A program made the position numbers and the translations under genes. DNA of 60,729 nucleotides from Brevinema andersonii. GTDB lineage: Bacteria; Spirochaetota; Brevinematia; Brevinematales; Brevinemataceae. Positions 52,346-60,729 of this stretch are shown piece after piece (the stretch's first letter is position 1; each line of letters opens with the position of its first letter). The stretch lies in the NCBI RefSeq assembly GCF_900112165.1, contig NZ_FOKY01000005.1, positions 1-60,729 of the forward strand. Reading direction: 5' to 3'. Under the pieces are notes generated by a model that had not been told where the DNA came from, searched no databases, and saw only the letters and a list, made by a program, of their open reading frames with translations.

Positions 52346-54559
52346 TTAATAAAACAGTACACCAAACGTAGGCAACATATTTAAGGAACGCCCTTCATAG
52401 ATAAGCGAATAACGATGGTAACTTTCAATGACTTTTTTTACATAATTCCGAGTCTCACGGAATGGATGAATTTCCACAAGCTCCCAATGATTTTTAGGCA
52501 TATAGGATTTTTTCAGCTGGCTGACTGTTGTCGGTCCTCCATTATATGCAGCAAGCGCCGGCAGCAATCCCAAATTCTGGATATTATCGTACAAATAGCT
52601 AGTGCCTAACATTACATTAATCTTAGGATCATAAATATTATAATTTTTAGTATCTGGTAGAACTTTTTTAGCTACAAATTGAGCTGTCGTGGGCATCAAC
52701 TGCATGAGCCCGCGGGCTCCCACTTTAGATCGTGCTTCAGGTTTATAAAAACTTTCTGTACGGATAATCGCATAAACAAGCCCTTCATCGACATTATGCC
52801 CCAGCGACGATAATGCAATGGAAATATCATCCTGATAAGGCTTCGGATAATAAGCCTGAAGAGCATCTCTACCAATACTGGCACTAAATTTGCCACGCAC
52901 AAGATCGCTGCGCTGGGCATAAAGATTTCGAAATCCTGGATGCTGCTGCCTATCCAAATAAAAACTGCTCAAAACCCTGTCTTGCTCAAAAGGATTATTG
53001 ATCCCATCATGAAACAACACACTGCGAGCACCGTCTTCTAAGCCTAATGTCAAATAAGCATCACTGAGAAGTTTGACGGTTTTGCTAGGCTCTTTTTTGG
53101 AAGATGCGGAAATCACGCCCTCAGCAATAAGAATTTTTTCTGCCTGCCCCCGTTCGAGATAGGTACCAATATGATGCATTAAAGTTGCATAACGAATACG
53201 GTTTTTTTTATCTTTATAAATATTTTCTTTCATACGGACAAGATATTTTGTTCGGGAAGGAGGTGATTTTTCAAAAACTGTATTAATCAGTTCATAGGAT
53301 AAAATCCCAAAATATGTTTCCGGTTCGCGAGCAATGACTTCGCCAAGCAGAGTCACACCAGCATTAGTATTGCCCTGCTCTAAATGAGCATATGCTAGCC
53401 AAAAATTGATATATGAAGAAAAAAAACCATCCCACATTTTAGCACGGGCAGGCTCAAGATGTTCAACAATCTTATCATAACGCTTAAAGGCTAAAAAATT
53501 CCTGACAGCACGTTCAGAGTTCGCCACCAAATATTTATCTTCAAGCTCTCCTTGAAGGTATTCTGCAAACAAACGATCAACATGTTCAGCATTGTAGGGA
53601 GCTTTTTGTGAGCCTCGGTAAGCATACAAAGATTTATTAAACATGCGGCCTCTCGTACGAGAATGATGACGCGCACTGTAAAAATCAAGATATTCAACTA
53701 CATCATTATTATCAGAAACATTTTTTAGAAGATGAACCAAATAATGCTCCTGATCTTTCAAACGCTGGCTCCATTCCATGAGAAGATCAAAATTAGGAAC
53801 TTCCCGCTGAATTCTTATTTTCATGAATGATATCACCTTAGAAAGTTGATTATAATTCAAAAGATGCTCAATAAGACGGTCGATATCTGAGAGTTCTACT
53901 TTATTATCCAGTATCGTAAGAATCCGCAAACTCGTAGATGCATCACGAAGCTGAACAAAACCATTCTCCATCAAATAATGCATAGCAAAAGATGCTTCAT
54001 CTTGAGATATCTCTTCAGGATTTTTTAACACAACTGAAACAAATTCACGTAGTTTTGGAGAAAAATTTTCAGAATGCTCTTGAAAAACCTTACGTACCAC
54101 TGCTGGATTGCCACTACGAAAACCTTGGTCCAACAAAACACGCATAGCATCATCACGGATAGCCTTGCATGATGATTCGCGAATAACATTTTCCAGATTA
54201 GAATAAGAAACAGGCCGTATACCTAGATTATAACGCATAACAGCCTGATAAATTTTTTGCTGGCCCTCTAAAAACGGCGTATCAGGCTGCATCCGATTCA
54301 AACGCGACAGCAAACGGCGGTAAAGATTGATCCGCTCTTCAGGACTCGAAGGAAGTTTTTGATAAAGTTGAATAATATCAAAAAATTCTTCTATCATACC
54401 AGGATTTTCCTGATTCAAAAGACAAATTTCCGATTCAACAGTCAAATTTTCTTCCGCTTCGGGAAAAACATCTGATGCACTTAATACAACTCCAACATAA
54501 GACAATACTAAAACTATATAAAAAAACGTGAATTTCTTAGATTGCCTTGCAAATTTCAA
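52346..54559 (-). CDS. slt: Soluble lytic transglycosylase Slt
   Basis: It cleaves peptidoglycan glycan strands, leaving 1,6-anhydro ends. The product is about 737 residues: an amino-terminal signal segment (FTFFYIVLVLSYVGVVLSA), a long helical superhelix (about 60-570), and a carboxy-terminal goose-lysozyme-like SLT domain. The SLT domain shows IIRTESFYKPEARSKVGARG with the catalytic Glu, GLMQLMPTTAQ and ALAAYNGGP. The start is set at TTG 54559, with GAGAGG 6 nt upstream; the TTG at 54607 gives a worse signal peptide. It lies 59 nt after trxB. Confidence 0.9.
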   Translation of the reverse strand: MKFARQSKKFTFFYIVLVLSYVGVVLSASDVFPEAEENLTVESEICLLNQENPGMIEEFFDIIQLYQKLPSSPEERINLYRRLLSRLNRMQPDTPFLEGQQKIYQAVMRYNLGIRPVSYSNLENVIRESSCKAIRDDAMRVLLDQGFRSGNPAVVRKVFQEHSENFSPKLREFVSVVLKNPEEISQDEASFAMHYLMENGFVQLRDASTSLRILTILDNKVELSDIDRLIEHLLNYNQLSKVISFMKIRIQREVPNFDLLMEWSQRLKDQEHYLVHLLKNVSDNNDVVEYLDFYSARHHSRTRGRMFNKSLYAYRGSQKAPYNAEHVDRLFAEYLQGELEDKYLVANSERAVRNFLAFKRYDKIVEHLEPARAKMWDGFFSSYINFWLAYAHLEQGNTNAGVTLLGEVIAREPETYFGILSYELINTVFEKSPPSRTKYLVRMKENIYKDKKNRIRYATLMHHIGTYLERGQAEKILIAEGVISASSKKEPSKTVKLLSDAYLTLGLEDGARSVLFHDGINNPFEQDRVLSSFYLDRQQHPGFRNLYAQRSDLVRGKFSASIGRDALQAYYPKPYQDDISIALSSLGHNVDEGLVYAIIRTESFYKPEARSKVGARGLMQLMPTTAQFVAKKVLPDTKNYNIYDPKINVMLGTSYLYDNIQNLGLLPALAAYNGGPTTVSQLKKSYMPKNHWELVEIHPFRETRNYVKKVIESYHRYSLIYEGRSLNMLPTFGVLFY

Positions 54560-54618
54560 GGAAAACCTCTCATTTGTTTTAAATGATATTACTACAAAAA
54601 GACTCAATTCGGCAAATT

Positions 54619-55548
54619 TTAAGCGTTAAAGGTTTCAAGGTAGTGGGTGATTGCATAGGAAACTTTTGCACCGTCTCCCACAGCAACAGCAACCTGTTTG
54701 ATAGCATTGCGGCAACAGTCTCCCGCAGCAAAAGCGCCGGCAACATGAGGAATACGTCCGGCAGAATCTACAGAAATAAAACCATCTTTTTCTTTATATG
54801 ATTCATCAAGCCAAGAGGTATTAGGATCAAGACCAACATAAAGAAAAACACCATCTACTTTTTTTTCAAAAAGCGAATTATTTTTAACATTTTTCAAAAG
54901 AAGTGTTTCCACTGTTAAGGAGCCTTTAATTTCTTCGACGACTGTATCAAATAAAATTTCTATTTTCGGATTGTCAAGAACTGCTTTTTGAATAAATTTT
55001 TCAGCTCGGAATTCATCACGCCGATGAATGATAAAAACCTTAGCAGCAATTTTACTGAGAAAAATCGACTCTTCCAACGCTGAATTACCACCCCCAATGA
55101 CAGCAACAACTTTGTCCTTATAGAAAGCACCATCACAGACCGCACAAGTCCCAACACCACGCCCAAAAAAATGATCTTCACCCTTGACTCCTAACCTTTT
55201 AGAAGCTGTACCTGTCGCAATCAGAATACTTTTTACCTGATACGAAGCGTTGGTGCCAGTTGTGATTTCAAATAAATTATCATATTTTGAAAGCCATACT
55301 ACATTATCGTAGACAAATTCAGCATTAAAACGCTCGACTTGTTTACGCATAAGATCAGCCAATTCCATACCATTAATTCCCTCTGGAAATCCAGGATAAT
55401 TATCAATCATATGAGTCAGTGCTGCTTGTCCACCTGCTGCAAGTTGCTCGAAAAGACACACACGATAACCAGCTCTCGCAGAATATATGGCAGCAGTCAT
55501 TCCTGCAGGCCCAGCACCGATAACGGCTAAATCTACTATATTTTCCAT
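54619..55548 (-). CDS. trxB: Thioredoxin reductase
   Basis: This FAD/NADPH enzyme keeps thioredoxin reduced. The 309-residue protein has the FAD motif GAGPAGMTAAIYSARAG near residue 11, the redox pair CAVCDG, the NADPH motif VIGGGNSALEE and the second FAD motif AGAFAAGDCC. The start at 55548 has GGAG 7 nt upstream, better than the TTG at 55560. It has its own promoter between motB and trxB, so it is probably separate from the flagellar operon despite being on the same strand. Confidence 0.96.
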   Translation of the reverse strand: MENIVDLAVIGAGPAGMTAAIYSARAGYRVCLFEQLAAGGQAALTHMIDNYPGFPEGINGMELADLMRKQVERFNAEFVYDNVVWLSKYDNLFEITTGTNASYQVKSILIATGTASKRLGVKGEDHFFGRGVGTCAVCDGAFYKDKVVAVIGGGNSALEESIFLSKIAAKVFIIHRRDEFRAEKFIQKAVLDNPKIEILFDTVVEEIKGSLTVETLLLKNVKNNSLFEKKVDGVFLYVGLDPNTSWLDESYKEKDGFISVDSAGRIPHVAGAFAAGDCCRNAIKQVAVAVGDGAKVSYAITHYLETFNA

Positions 55549-55572
55549 AAAATACTCCAAAATACAAATTAT

Positions 55573-55602
55573 ATTATAATAGATGCCAAGCTATAAAATC
55601 AA
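55573..55602 (-). promoter_or_regulatory. Sigma-70 promoter of trxB
   Basis: On the minus strand: TTGATT (55602-55597), 18 nt, TATAAT (55578-55573), about 25 nt before the trxB start. Confidence 0.65.
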
Positions 55603-55608
55603 GCGGTA

Positions 55609-56352
55609 TTAACGATCCCTATCCACAGAAACATAAATTTCTACACGACGGTTATATGCACGACCTTCAGGAGTATCGTTTGACTCGATTGGCTCGAATT
55701 CGGCACGACCTTCAGCATAAAAACGTTTGGGATCCAAGCCAAAATCGATCAAATAACGGACGATTGTCGAAGCTCTTCCGGTAGAAAGTTCCCAATTGCT
55801 CGGGAACCTCTGAGCCAGTGCCGAACCTGGAATAATCGCACCTCTATCGGTATGTCCGATCACTTCTAATCGACTGTTTATTGGGCTGTCGAGAAGCGCA
55901 AATGCAACCTTCCGCAAAATTTCGACACCTTCTTCATAATCGATTTGAGCTGAAGCAGGCCGAAAGAAAAAATCACTCGCCAGCGTAATTTTATAACCTT
56001 TAGTGGTTTCATCGATTCTGACTTTTGTCGATTTAATTTCTGGTTTCAAGAGATCAGAAATTTTTTGTATTTCTTTCGCAAGACCTTTACCGTACGTATT
56101 AGATGGCAAACTTTCAACTGTAGAACCCATTTCCACTAAAACACCAGGCGTTAAGGTACTACCGCCTTCAAGCTTGTTTAACGAACCATCAAACGCCGAT
56201 AAAATCAATTGAATCTGCTGACCAGGAGGAGCTTGAATACCCATGAGAGCAACAAAAAATGTAAGCAGCAACGTAACCATATCACCATAAGTATTCATCC
56301 AAGCCGGAGAACCGGGAACACATTTTGGGCATTTTTTTTCACCTTCAGCCAT
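55609..56352 (-). CDS. motB: Flagellar motor stator protein MotB
   Basis: It anchors the stator to peptidoglycan and forms the ion channel with MotA. The 247-residue protein has a short cytoplasmic start with CPKC, one membrane helix with the essential Asp (TYGDMVTLLLTFFVALMG, Asp24), a linker, and a carboxy-terminal OmpA-like domain (EVIGHTDRGAI, NWELSTGRASTIVRYL and NRRVEIYV). GGAG precedes the ATG. It is the last gene of the operon; fliL and fliM, which follow motB in other spirochaetes, are absent here. Confidence 0.97.
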   Translation of the reverse strand: MAEGEKKCPKCVPGSPAWMNTYGDMVTLLLTFFVALMGIQAPPGQQIQLILSAFDGSLNKLEGGSTLTPGVLVEMGSTVESLPSNTYGKGLAKEIQKISDLLKPEIKSTKVRIDETTKGYKITLASDFFFRPASAQIDYEEGVEILRKVAFALLDSPINSRLEVIGHTDRGAIIPGSALAQRFPSNWELSTGRASTIVRYLIDFGLDPKRFYAEGRAEFEPIESNDTPEGRAYNRRVEIYVSVDRDR

Positions 56353-56361
56353 ATGGGTCTC

Positions 56362-57132
56362 CTAATCTTCTGATTCGGCACGCCGATCGCTGGCTGACAA
56401 GAATGAGTTCAAACGTTCACGTAAGATAGCTGGGTTATCACCCGCTTGAATTGACAACACGCCTTCAAGGATAATTTCTTTCATCATGACTTCTTCAGCA
56501 TTGAAATTATTAAGTTTTGCGGCAATCGGAATACAAATCCAGTTTGCTAAAATCGAGCCGTAAAGAGTGGTAATCAAAGCCACAGCCATTCCTTTCCCCA
56601 AGGCAGACGTATCGGCAAGATTTCCTAACAGAGCAATTAGTCCGACTAATGTCCCTATCATCCCAAAAGCAGGTCCATAAGCTCCCCAATCGGCAAAAAT
56701 TTGAGCATAAGCTTGATGACGTGCATCGAGTTTGTCTAATTCATTATACATAATACGTTTTACAACTTCAGGATCGGTACCATCGACAACCAATCGAATT
56801 GCTTTTTGAAGAAAAGGATCGGGGATTTCGGCAACATCATCTTCCAAAGAAAGCACACCTTCTTTACGAGCCTTTTCGCCAAAAGTCAGCAACGTATCAA
56901 TCAAAGGGGCTAGTTCTGTATTAGGTTGTTTCATTGCAATCGAAAAAAGCTTGCCGATTTTCTTAGTACGCTCCCAAGGATTTGCTAAAATTGTAGCGCC
57001 CGCAGAACCGCCCACAGTAATAAGAATAGAGTTTAAATCCCAATACGGAGCTAAAGTACCAGCCGATAAAAACATTCCACCGAACATCAGAATCGCACAA
57101 ACAACCAATCCAATAATTGAACCTCTTTCCAT
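56362..57132 (-). CDS. motA: Flagellar motor stator protein MotA
   Basis: With MotB it makes the ion-driven stator that turns the rotor. The 256-residue protein has four membrane helices and a cytoplasmic loop between helices 2 and 3. The helix-3 motif GPAFGMIGTLVGLIALL contains the conserved Pro, and helix 4 reads GMAVALITTLYGSILANW. AAGGAG precedes the ATG by 7 nt. It lies 1 nt after flbD and 9 nt before motB. Confidence 0.97.
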   Translation of the reverse strand: MERGSIIGLVVCAILMFGGMFLSAGTLAPYWDLNSILITVGGSAGATILANPWERTKKIGKLFSIAMKQPNTELAPLIDTLLTFGEKARKEGVLSLEDDVAEIPDPFLQKAIRLVVDGTDPEVVKRIMYNELDKLDARHQAYAQIFADWGAYGPAFGMIGTLVGLIALLGNLADTSALGKGMAVALITTLYGSILANWICIPIAAKLNNFNAEEVMMKEIILEGVLSIQAGDNPAILRERLNSFLSASDRRAESED

Positions 57133-57133
57133 G

Positions 57134-57373
57134 TCAACTCTCCTTCTTCCTAGGATTCAGAGAAACATTAGCTCCAGCATGTACTAAAGCTTTATAAATG
57201 CTACCGGCTAAAAAATTGGAAAATTTTCTTTCCAAATCTTGGGGACTTTCTTTAACCAAAAATTTTTTTCCGGAATTGAAAATAACAACGGTATCCGGAG
57301 TTTGTTCGATGGTTTCGATCAGTGCTGGATTGAGAAAGATTTTAGTATCGTTGAGTCTGGTAACCTCTATCAT
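57134..57373 (-). CDS. flbD: Flagellar protein FlbD
   Basis: This small (79 residues) conserved protein is found between flgE and motA in spirochaete and Clostridia flagellar operons. Its role is unclear; it may bind motor or export components. It begins MIEVTRLNDTKIFLNPALIETIEQTPDT, diagnostic for the FlbD family. AGGAG lies 7 nt before the ATG. It lies 12 nt after flgE and 1 nt before motA. Confidence 0.93.
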   Translation of the reverse strand: MIEVTRLNDTKIFLNPALIETIEQTPDTVVIFNSGKKFLVKESPQDLERKFSNFLAGSIYKALVHAGANVSLNPRKKES

Positions 57374-57385
57374 GAGACACTCCTA

Positions 57386-58759
57386 TTAACGTTTAAGGTT
57401 GAGGACTTCCTGCAGCATATTGTCGCTGGTAGTGATCACACGTGAATTCGACTGGAATCCTCTTTCAGTTACAATCATATCAGTAAAAGTTTCGGAAAGA
57501 TCAACATTTGACATCTCAAGCGCACCAACTATCAATTTACCGCGACCCATAGTACCCGCTTCTCCAATCGATGCCATTCCGGAATTGTTGGACTCGGCAT
57601 AAAGAGAAGTTCCTTGTTTTTCAAGGCCCATAGGATTTGTAAATACCGCCAAAGCTACTTGACCCAAAGGACGACGTACCCCATTATCCATAACACCTGT
57701 AATAAGTCCACTTTCATCGATGAGAAAACTTTCCATATATCCCATGCCATTGCCGTTTTGTTCGTAAGCTTCTGTGGTAAATCGGGACGCAAATTGAGTA
57801 ATAGTATTCTTTACCGAACCAGCTTCACCAAGATCCATGTTAAATGTTTGTGTCGTGCCATCCGGGTGGTCGTATGTAACAATCGCAGAAATAGAGCCTT
57901 CGGCATCCGTATCACCAGCTTCGCCAGCTGCTTCTGTAATTGCTGCCAATGTGCCATTCGTATTAAATGTCAAATTAAGCGCATTATTCGTATCAAGCTT
58001 TGCTGTACCAACGCTCACACGGATATTTTCAATCTTGTTGCCATCCTTATCAGTCATTGTAAGAGCCATGTTCCATTCATTCAATGCATTTCTCTCAAAA
58101 GAACTCGATAAACGCCATGGATTTCCATATGGATCAAAAATATCAATCGAAGTCCCATGAGTAGCTTGAACGCGTTCAGCAGCTGTTGCATTAGCATCAA
58201 GAATCAATGCATTCGCATTAAGGTTGGAACGAAATTTTACATTACGGGTTGCTTGAGCTTCTACTTTCTGCCCTTGTTCAATCTTTAAATCACCCACAGG
58301 AGCAGATGTGTCAACAACGTACTCGCCAGTTGGGAAAAGCTCTGACTGCCAACCTTGAACGCGCAATCCGCTGGAATTCACTAGAGTACCGTCACGGTCT
58401 ATCATAAAATTACCGTTCCGCGTATAGAAAGTATTTTCGCCATCTTGCATCACATAAAATCCTTCACCAGTAATCGCCAAATCAGTATTTTTCCCTGTTG
58501 TCTGCAACGAACCTTGAGTCATAATATTGTCAATCGACGCAACAGCCATCCCTAAACCGACTTGTTTCGCGTTGATACCACCACGGTCTTCATTAGGACG
58601 CGCTGCTCCAGAACTCATCTGCGATAAAATATCTTGAAATGTTACCCGGCCTTTCTTAAAACCTGTCGTATTAACGTTAGCAACATTATTTCCTATAACA
58701 TCCATGCGAGTTTGATGATTTTGAAGCCCGGACACTCCTGAATATAACGATCGTACCAT
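57386..58759 (-). CDS. flgE: Flagellar hook protein FlgE
   Basis: It forms the hook joining motor and filament. The 457-residue protein has the amino-terminal rod/hook signature SLYSGVSGLQNHQTRMDVIGNN and the carboxy-terminal TDMIVTERGFQSNSRVITTSD helix. The whole protein has no cysteine. Lys165 is present, but position 178 is Ser (VKFRSNLN), where Treponema denticola FlgE has the Cys that forms the lysinoalanine crosslink. GGAG lies 7 nt before the ATG. A (TTTAG)3 repeat separates it from flgD. Confidence 0.96.
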   Translation of the reverse strand: MVRSLYSGVSGLQNHQTRMDVIGNNVANVNTTGFKKGRVTFQDILSQMSSGAARPNEDRGGINAKQVGLGMAVASIDNIMTQGSLQTTGKNTDLAITGEGFYVMQDGENTFYTRNGNFMIDRDGTLVNSSGLRVQGWQSELFPTGEYVVDTSAPVGDLKIEQGQKVEAQATRNVKFRSNLNANALILDANATAAERVQATHGTSIDIFDPYGNPWRLSSSFERNALNEWNMALTMTDKDGNKIENIRVSVGTAKLDTNNALNLTFNTNGTLAAITEAAGEAGDTDAEGSISAIVTYDHPDGTTQTFNMDLGEAGSVKNTITQFASRFTTEAYEQNGNGMGYMESFLIDESGLITGVMDNGVRRPLGQVALAVFTNPMGLEKQGTSLYAESNNSGMASIGEAGTMGRGKLIVGALEMSNVDLSETFTDMIVTERGFQSNSRVITTSDNMLQEVLNLKR

Positions 58760-58789
58760 AATTTTTCTCCAAGAATATTTTTATTTTAT

Positions 58790-58808
58790 TTTAGTTTAGT
58801 TTAGTTTA
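58790..58808. repeat. Short tandem repeat (TTTAG)3 plus TTTA between flgD and flgE
   Basis: Three full TTTAG units and a partial fourth lie in the 53-nt gap between flgD and flgE, about 30 nt before the flgE start. No promoter -10 accompanies it. Confidence 0.7.
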
Positions 58809-58812
58809 TTTT

Positions 58813-59280
58813 TTAATTTCCAGCTGCAACCAGCATATTTTTGACTTGAGTAATATCTTTAAAAGCAATTTCCTGACCGCCAGATTTCAGAAAACTCAAC
58901 CCGTCACGCATAAGAACAGAATCCACAATTCCCGAACGTTCAAAACCTGCAGCATCAGTCCAAGAAATTTCTTTACCGACAAGAGAGACACTCTTAGTGA
59001 AATCGAATTCTTTAGTAAATTTCGTCAAATTTTCAGCAACAGCACTCATTTGCTTCAGCGACGTAAACTGTGCCATTTGTCCAATAAATTGTTTATCATC
59101 CATTGGCTTGGTAGGATCTTGTGTTTTCAGCTGGGTCACTAAAAGAGTTAAAAAATCTGCTTCTTCAAGTGTATTTTTGCTGACTATTTTTTGTTTTTCT
59201 TTGAGTTGAGAATTAAATGCGTGTGACTTTTTCTCTAAAATTTGTTTTTGAGCAGTATTCATTTCTGTTGACAATACCAT
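58813..59280 (-). CDS. flgD: Flagellar hook assembly protein FlgD
   Basis: It caps the growing hook so that FlgE can add. The 155-residue protein has the conserved FLTLLVTQLKTQDPTKPMDDKQFIGQMAQF segment (residues about 43-72, as two overlapping motifs) and the short carboxy-terminal domain ending VKNMLVAAGN. It lacks the longer FlgD tail of enterics. GGGAGG lies 5 nt before the ATG. It lies between fliK (29 nt) and flgE. Confidence 0.95.
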   Translation of the reverse strand: MVLSTEMNTAQKQILEKKSHAFNSQLKEKQKIVSKNTLEEADFLTLLVTQLKTQDPTKPMDDKQFIGQMAQFTSLKQMSAVAENLTKFTKEFDFTKSVSLVGKEISWTDAAGFERSGIVDSVLMRDGLSFLKSGGQEIAFKDITQVKNMLVAAGN

Positions 59281-59309
59281 ATTTCCTCCCTGCCGTAGCA
59301 GCCCTGTTT

Positions 59310-60551
59310 TTAAACCGTATAATCGACTATTGTATCAAGCACTAATCCATTTGAAACTTTATTTTTTTGTTCTCCAGAACCTAAGCGGATAGCTTTGTAT
59401 TGTGTTGAATCCTGCAATTCATCTTGTTCTTGAAAAGCTCCCCCATCCAGCTGAACATCAACACCTGCTAGCATTATCCCAGCTTCTGCCAGCGACTGTC
59501 TAAGGTTATCCAGATTTTGCTCAAAAAAGAAACGAGCCTCTTGAGTACCAACAACAATTTTTCCGCTCATAATCCCATCTTCAATGCGGAATGACAACTT
59601 CATATGCCCCAACTCCGGAGGTGTTAGTTTCATTTTCATCTCGCTGTTGCCCTCCTGAAGCGTAATAAATGATTTAGCAGCAACATTTTGCATCATAGCT
59701 TCAACTTGAACACGCGAAACAGGTGAAGAAAAATTCTCATACGCACGCTGCACACTAGATATCAATCGCGATTGTGAAGGTAGTTCTACGGTATTTTCTC
59801 CTAAAACAGGAATCTGATTTTCATACAAAGCTTCTAACACTAAAGGATCATTTATTTCTTTTATTTTCTGAGGTTCTACACGGTTATCTTTAACAAAAAA
59901 AACAGACTTTTCATCATGCTGTTTATCCTCATATTCTAATATTCCTGATATGAATTCTAATTCATTATTATCAGCGAAAGTTTCCGATATCGATGATTCT
60001 TCTAACGGAGATAAAAGTGTAATATTTTGTGTATACACATCGTTCGCCTTTTGAATCATTTGCAATAATATATTTTGTTTTGGATCATTCTCTTGAAAAA
60101 AAGAAATATCCAAATTATTAACTACAAAAGCTAAATAATTTGCAGAGAAAAAAATATCGTCTTCCAATTCACCTTTTTGAGAAAATTCCTTTAAAGACTG
60201 ACTAACAAAATCAATCATATTTTGAGACCACTCCATAAGTATTTCTTCATCTAGCACCATAATATTATCTTCAACAGTTTTCAATATATCCTGAATATTA
60301 GTTAAAAGTACTTTTAATGGATCTATTTTTGGTGATTTTGGAAACAATTCTTCTATATTAAAAAATTCCTGCTCAAGATTATCCAGTTGTTCTAAAATAT
60401 CTGAATATTTAAGATCATTCTCTACAATTTGCTGGTCCTTTTGCATTTTACCGATCATTTTATCGAAATTATGGGGCTTACTAATATTATTTTTCAAAGA
60501 TGGTCCATGGGAATTATGATCCCTTACTGTTAATGATATCGATTGTACCAT
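59310..60551 (-). CDS. fliK: Flagellar hook-length control protein FliK
   Basis: It measures the hook and switches export from hook to filament proteins. The product is about 413 residues: a variable, low-complexity amino-terminal part and a conserved FliK carboxy-terminal domain (LTPPELGHMKLSFRIEDGIM and FFEQNLDNLRQSLAEAGIML). The start at 60551 has GAGAGGG upstream; the longer frame to 60641 crosses the promoter and a poly-T stretch and is not coding. It is the first gene of the operon in this window, preceded by a sigma-28-like promoter. Confidence 0.88.
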   Translation of the reverse strand: MVQSISLTVRDHNSHGPSLKNNISKPHNFDKMIGKMQKDQQIVENDLKYSDILEQLDNLEQEFFNIEELFPKSPKIDPLKVLLTNIQDILKTVEDNIMVLDEEILMEWSQNMIDFVSQSLKEFSQKGELEDDIFFSANYLAFVVNNLDISFFQENDPKQNILLQMIQKANDVYTQNITLLSPLEESSISETFADNNELEFISGILEYEDKQHDEKSVFFVKDNRVEPQKIKEINDPLVLEALYENQIPVLGENTVELPSQSRLISSVQRAYENFSSPVSRVQVEAMMQNVAAKSFITLQEGNSEMKMKLTPPELGHMKLSFRIEDGIMSGKIVVGTQEARFFFEQNLDNLRQSLAEAGIMLAGVDVQLDGGAFQEQDELQDSTQYKAIRLGSGEQKNKVSNGLVLDTIVDYTV

Positions 60552-60593
60552 AGATAAAAACCCTCTCACTAAATAAAAATAAAGCTTAAATAA

Positions 60594-60620
60594 ATATCGG
60601 AATAAAAAAAAAAAAATTAA
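60594..60620 (-). promoter_or_regulatory. Sigma-28-like promoter of the fliK-motB operon with a 13-A/T spacer tract
   Basis: On the minus strand: TTAATTTT (60620-60613), 11 nt, TCCGATAT (60601-60594). Each box matches the FliA consensus 6/8 or close. A run of 13 A on the plus strand (60604-60616) covers most of the spacer and part of the -35 box. The -10 lies about 45 nt before the fliK ATG. Confidence 0.6.
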
Positions 60621-60729
60621 GCACATAAAACAAAATTTCATAATAAAGAATGAAAATAGATTTAATCAAATAATAGAAAATAAAAAAAGTATTAACTAAC
60701 CTTAGATAAGATAAAAATTTAAAGATTCT
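60621..60729. other. AT-rich sequence at the window edge
   Basis: No gene is seen between the fliK promoter and the window edge. The sequence is very AT-rich and may be the intergenic region before the fliK operon. Confidence 0.4.

Noticed and set aside
54560-54618. Sigma-28-like GCCGAATT before slt
   Set aside because: There is no acceptable -35 box 11 nt upstream.

Overview
The window comes from a spirochaete. The evidence is a FlaB-type periplasmic flagellin, a flagellar cluster in the order fliK-flgD-flgE-flbD-motA-motB, a 900-residue GreA with the long amino-terminal extension known from Borrelia and Treponema, and a rpmH-rnpA-yidD cluster. The DNA is AT-rich and densely packed. TGA is used as a normal stop (for example in thyX and in the glycosyltransferase). 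I cannot fix the genus from sequence alone; a Brevinema-like lineage is only a guess.

Layout. 1-1460 is decayed sequence with a broken alkD-type DNA repair gene. 1547-2419 is flaB, followed by a perfect palindromic terminator shared with an opposing operon (13509 down to 2458) that encodes a YhaN/SbcC-like ATPase, a secreted TPR protein, TamB and BamA. 13673-18518 holds glycogen phosphorylase, a small lipoprotein, and thyX-rarA. 18630-21787 holds a membrane protein, a transglutaminase-like/TPR protein, gph and acpS. 22004-25168 holds a group-2 sigma factor with an unusual cysteine insert, then frr-uppS-cdsA. 25256-26131 is a tRNA-Phe/rpmH/rnpA-yidD unit in which rnpA and yidD are one fused ORF. 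26192-30965 holds mrp, a glycosyltransferase, ymdB, a candidate structured RNA, HPr and HPF. 30973-36294 is an operon of a TPR protein, miaB, tldD, a membrane protein, fliA and hpf. 36453-39948 is a compact Bat-like (VWA) locus. 39949-47359 runs from a DUF2723 membrane protein through metG, ackA and rlmB to rseP. 47796-55548 holds a double-DUF305 protein, greA, a TPR-like protein, slt and trxB. 55609-60551 is the flagellar hook/motor operon.

How it fits together. The sigma-28 gene (fliA) lies in the window, and hand scanning found sigma-28-like promoters (TAAAGTTT, 11 nt, GCCGATAA) in front of flaB, fliK, a 95-residue lipoprotein and, unexpectedly, the YhaN-like/TPR/TamB/BamA operon. A weaker candidate precedes ptsH. 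This suggests that flagellar regulation in this organism may reach into envelope assembly. The fliK promoter has a run of 13 A in its spacer and could be phase-variable. FlgE keeps Lys165 but has Ser at position 178, where the hook-crosslinking cysteine of other spirochaetes is expected.

No rRNA, CRISPR array, insertion sequence or prophage was seen. Promoters, terminators and RNA structure were found by eye, and functional names come from recognising protein families; no database search was run.
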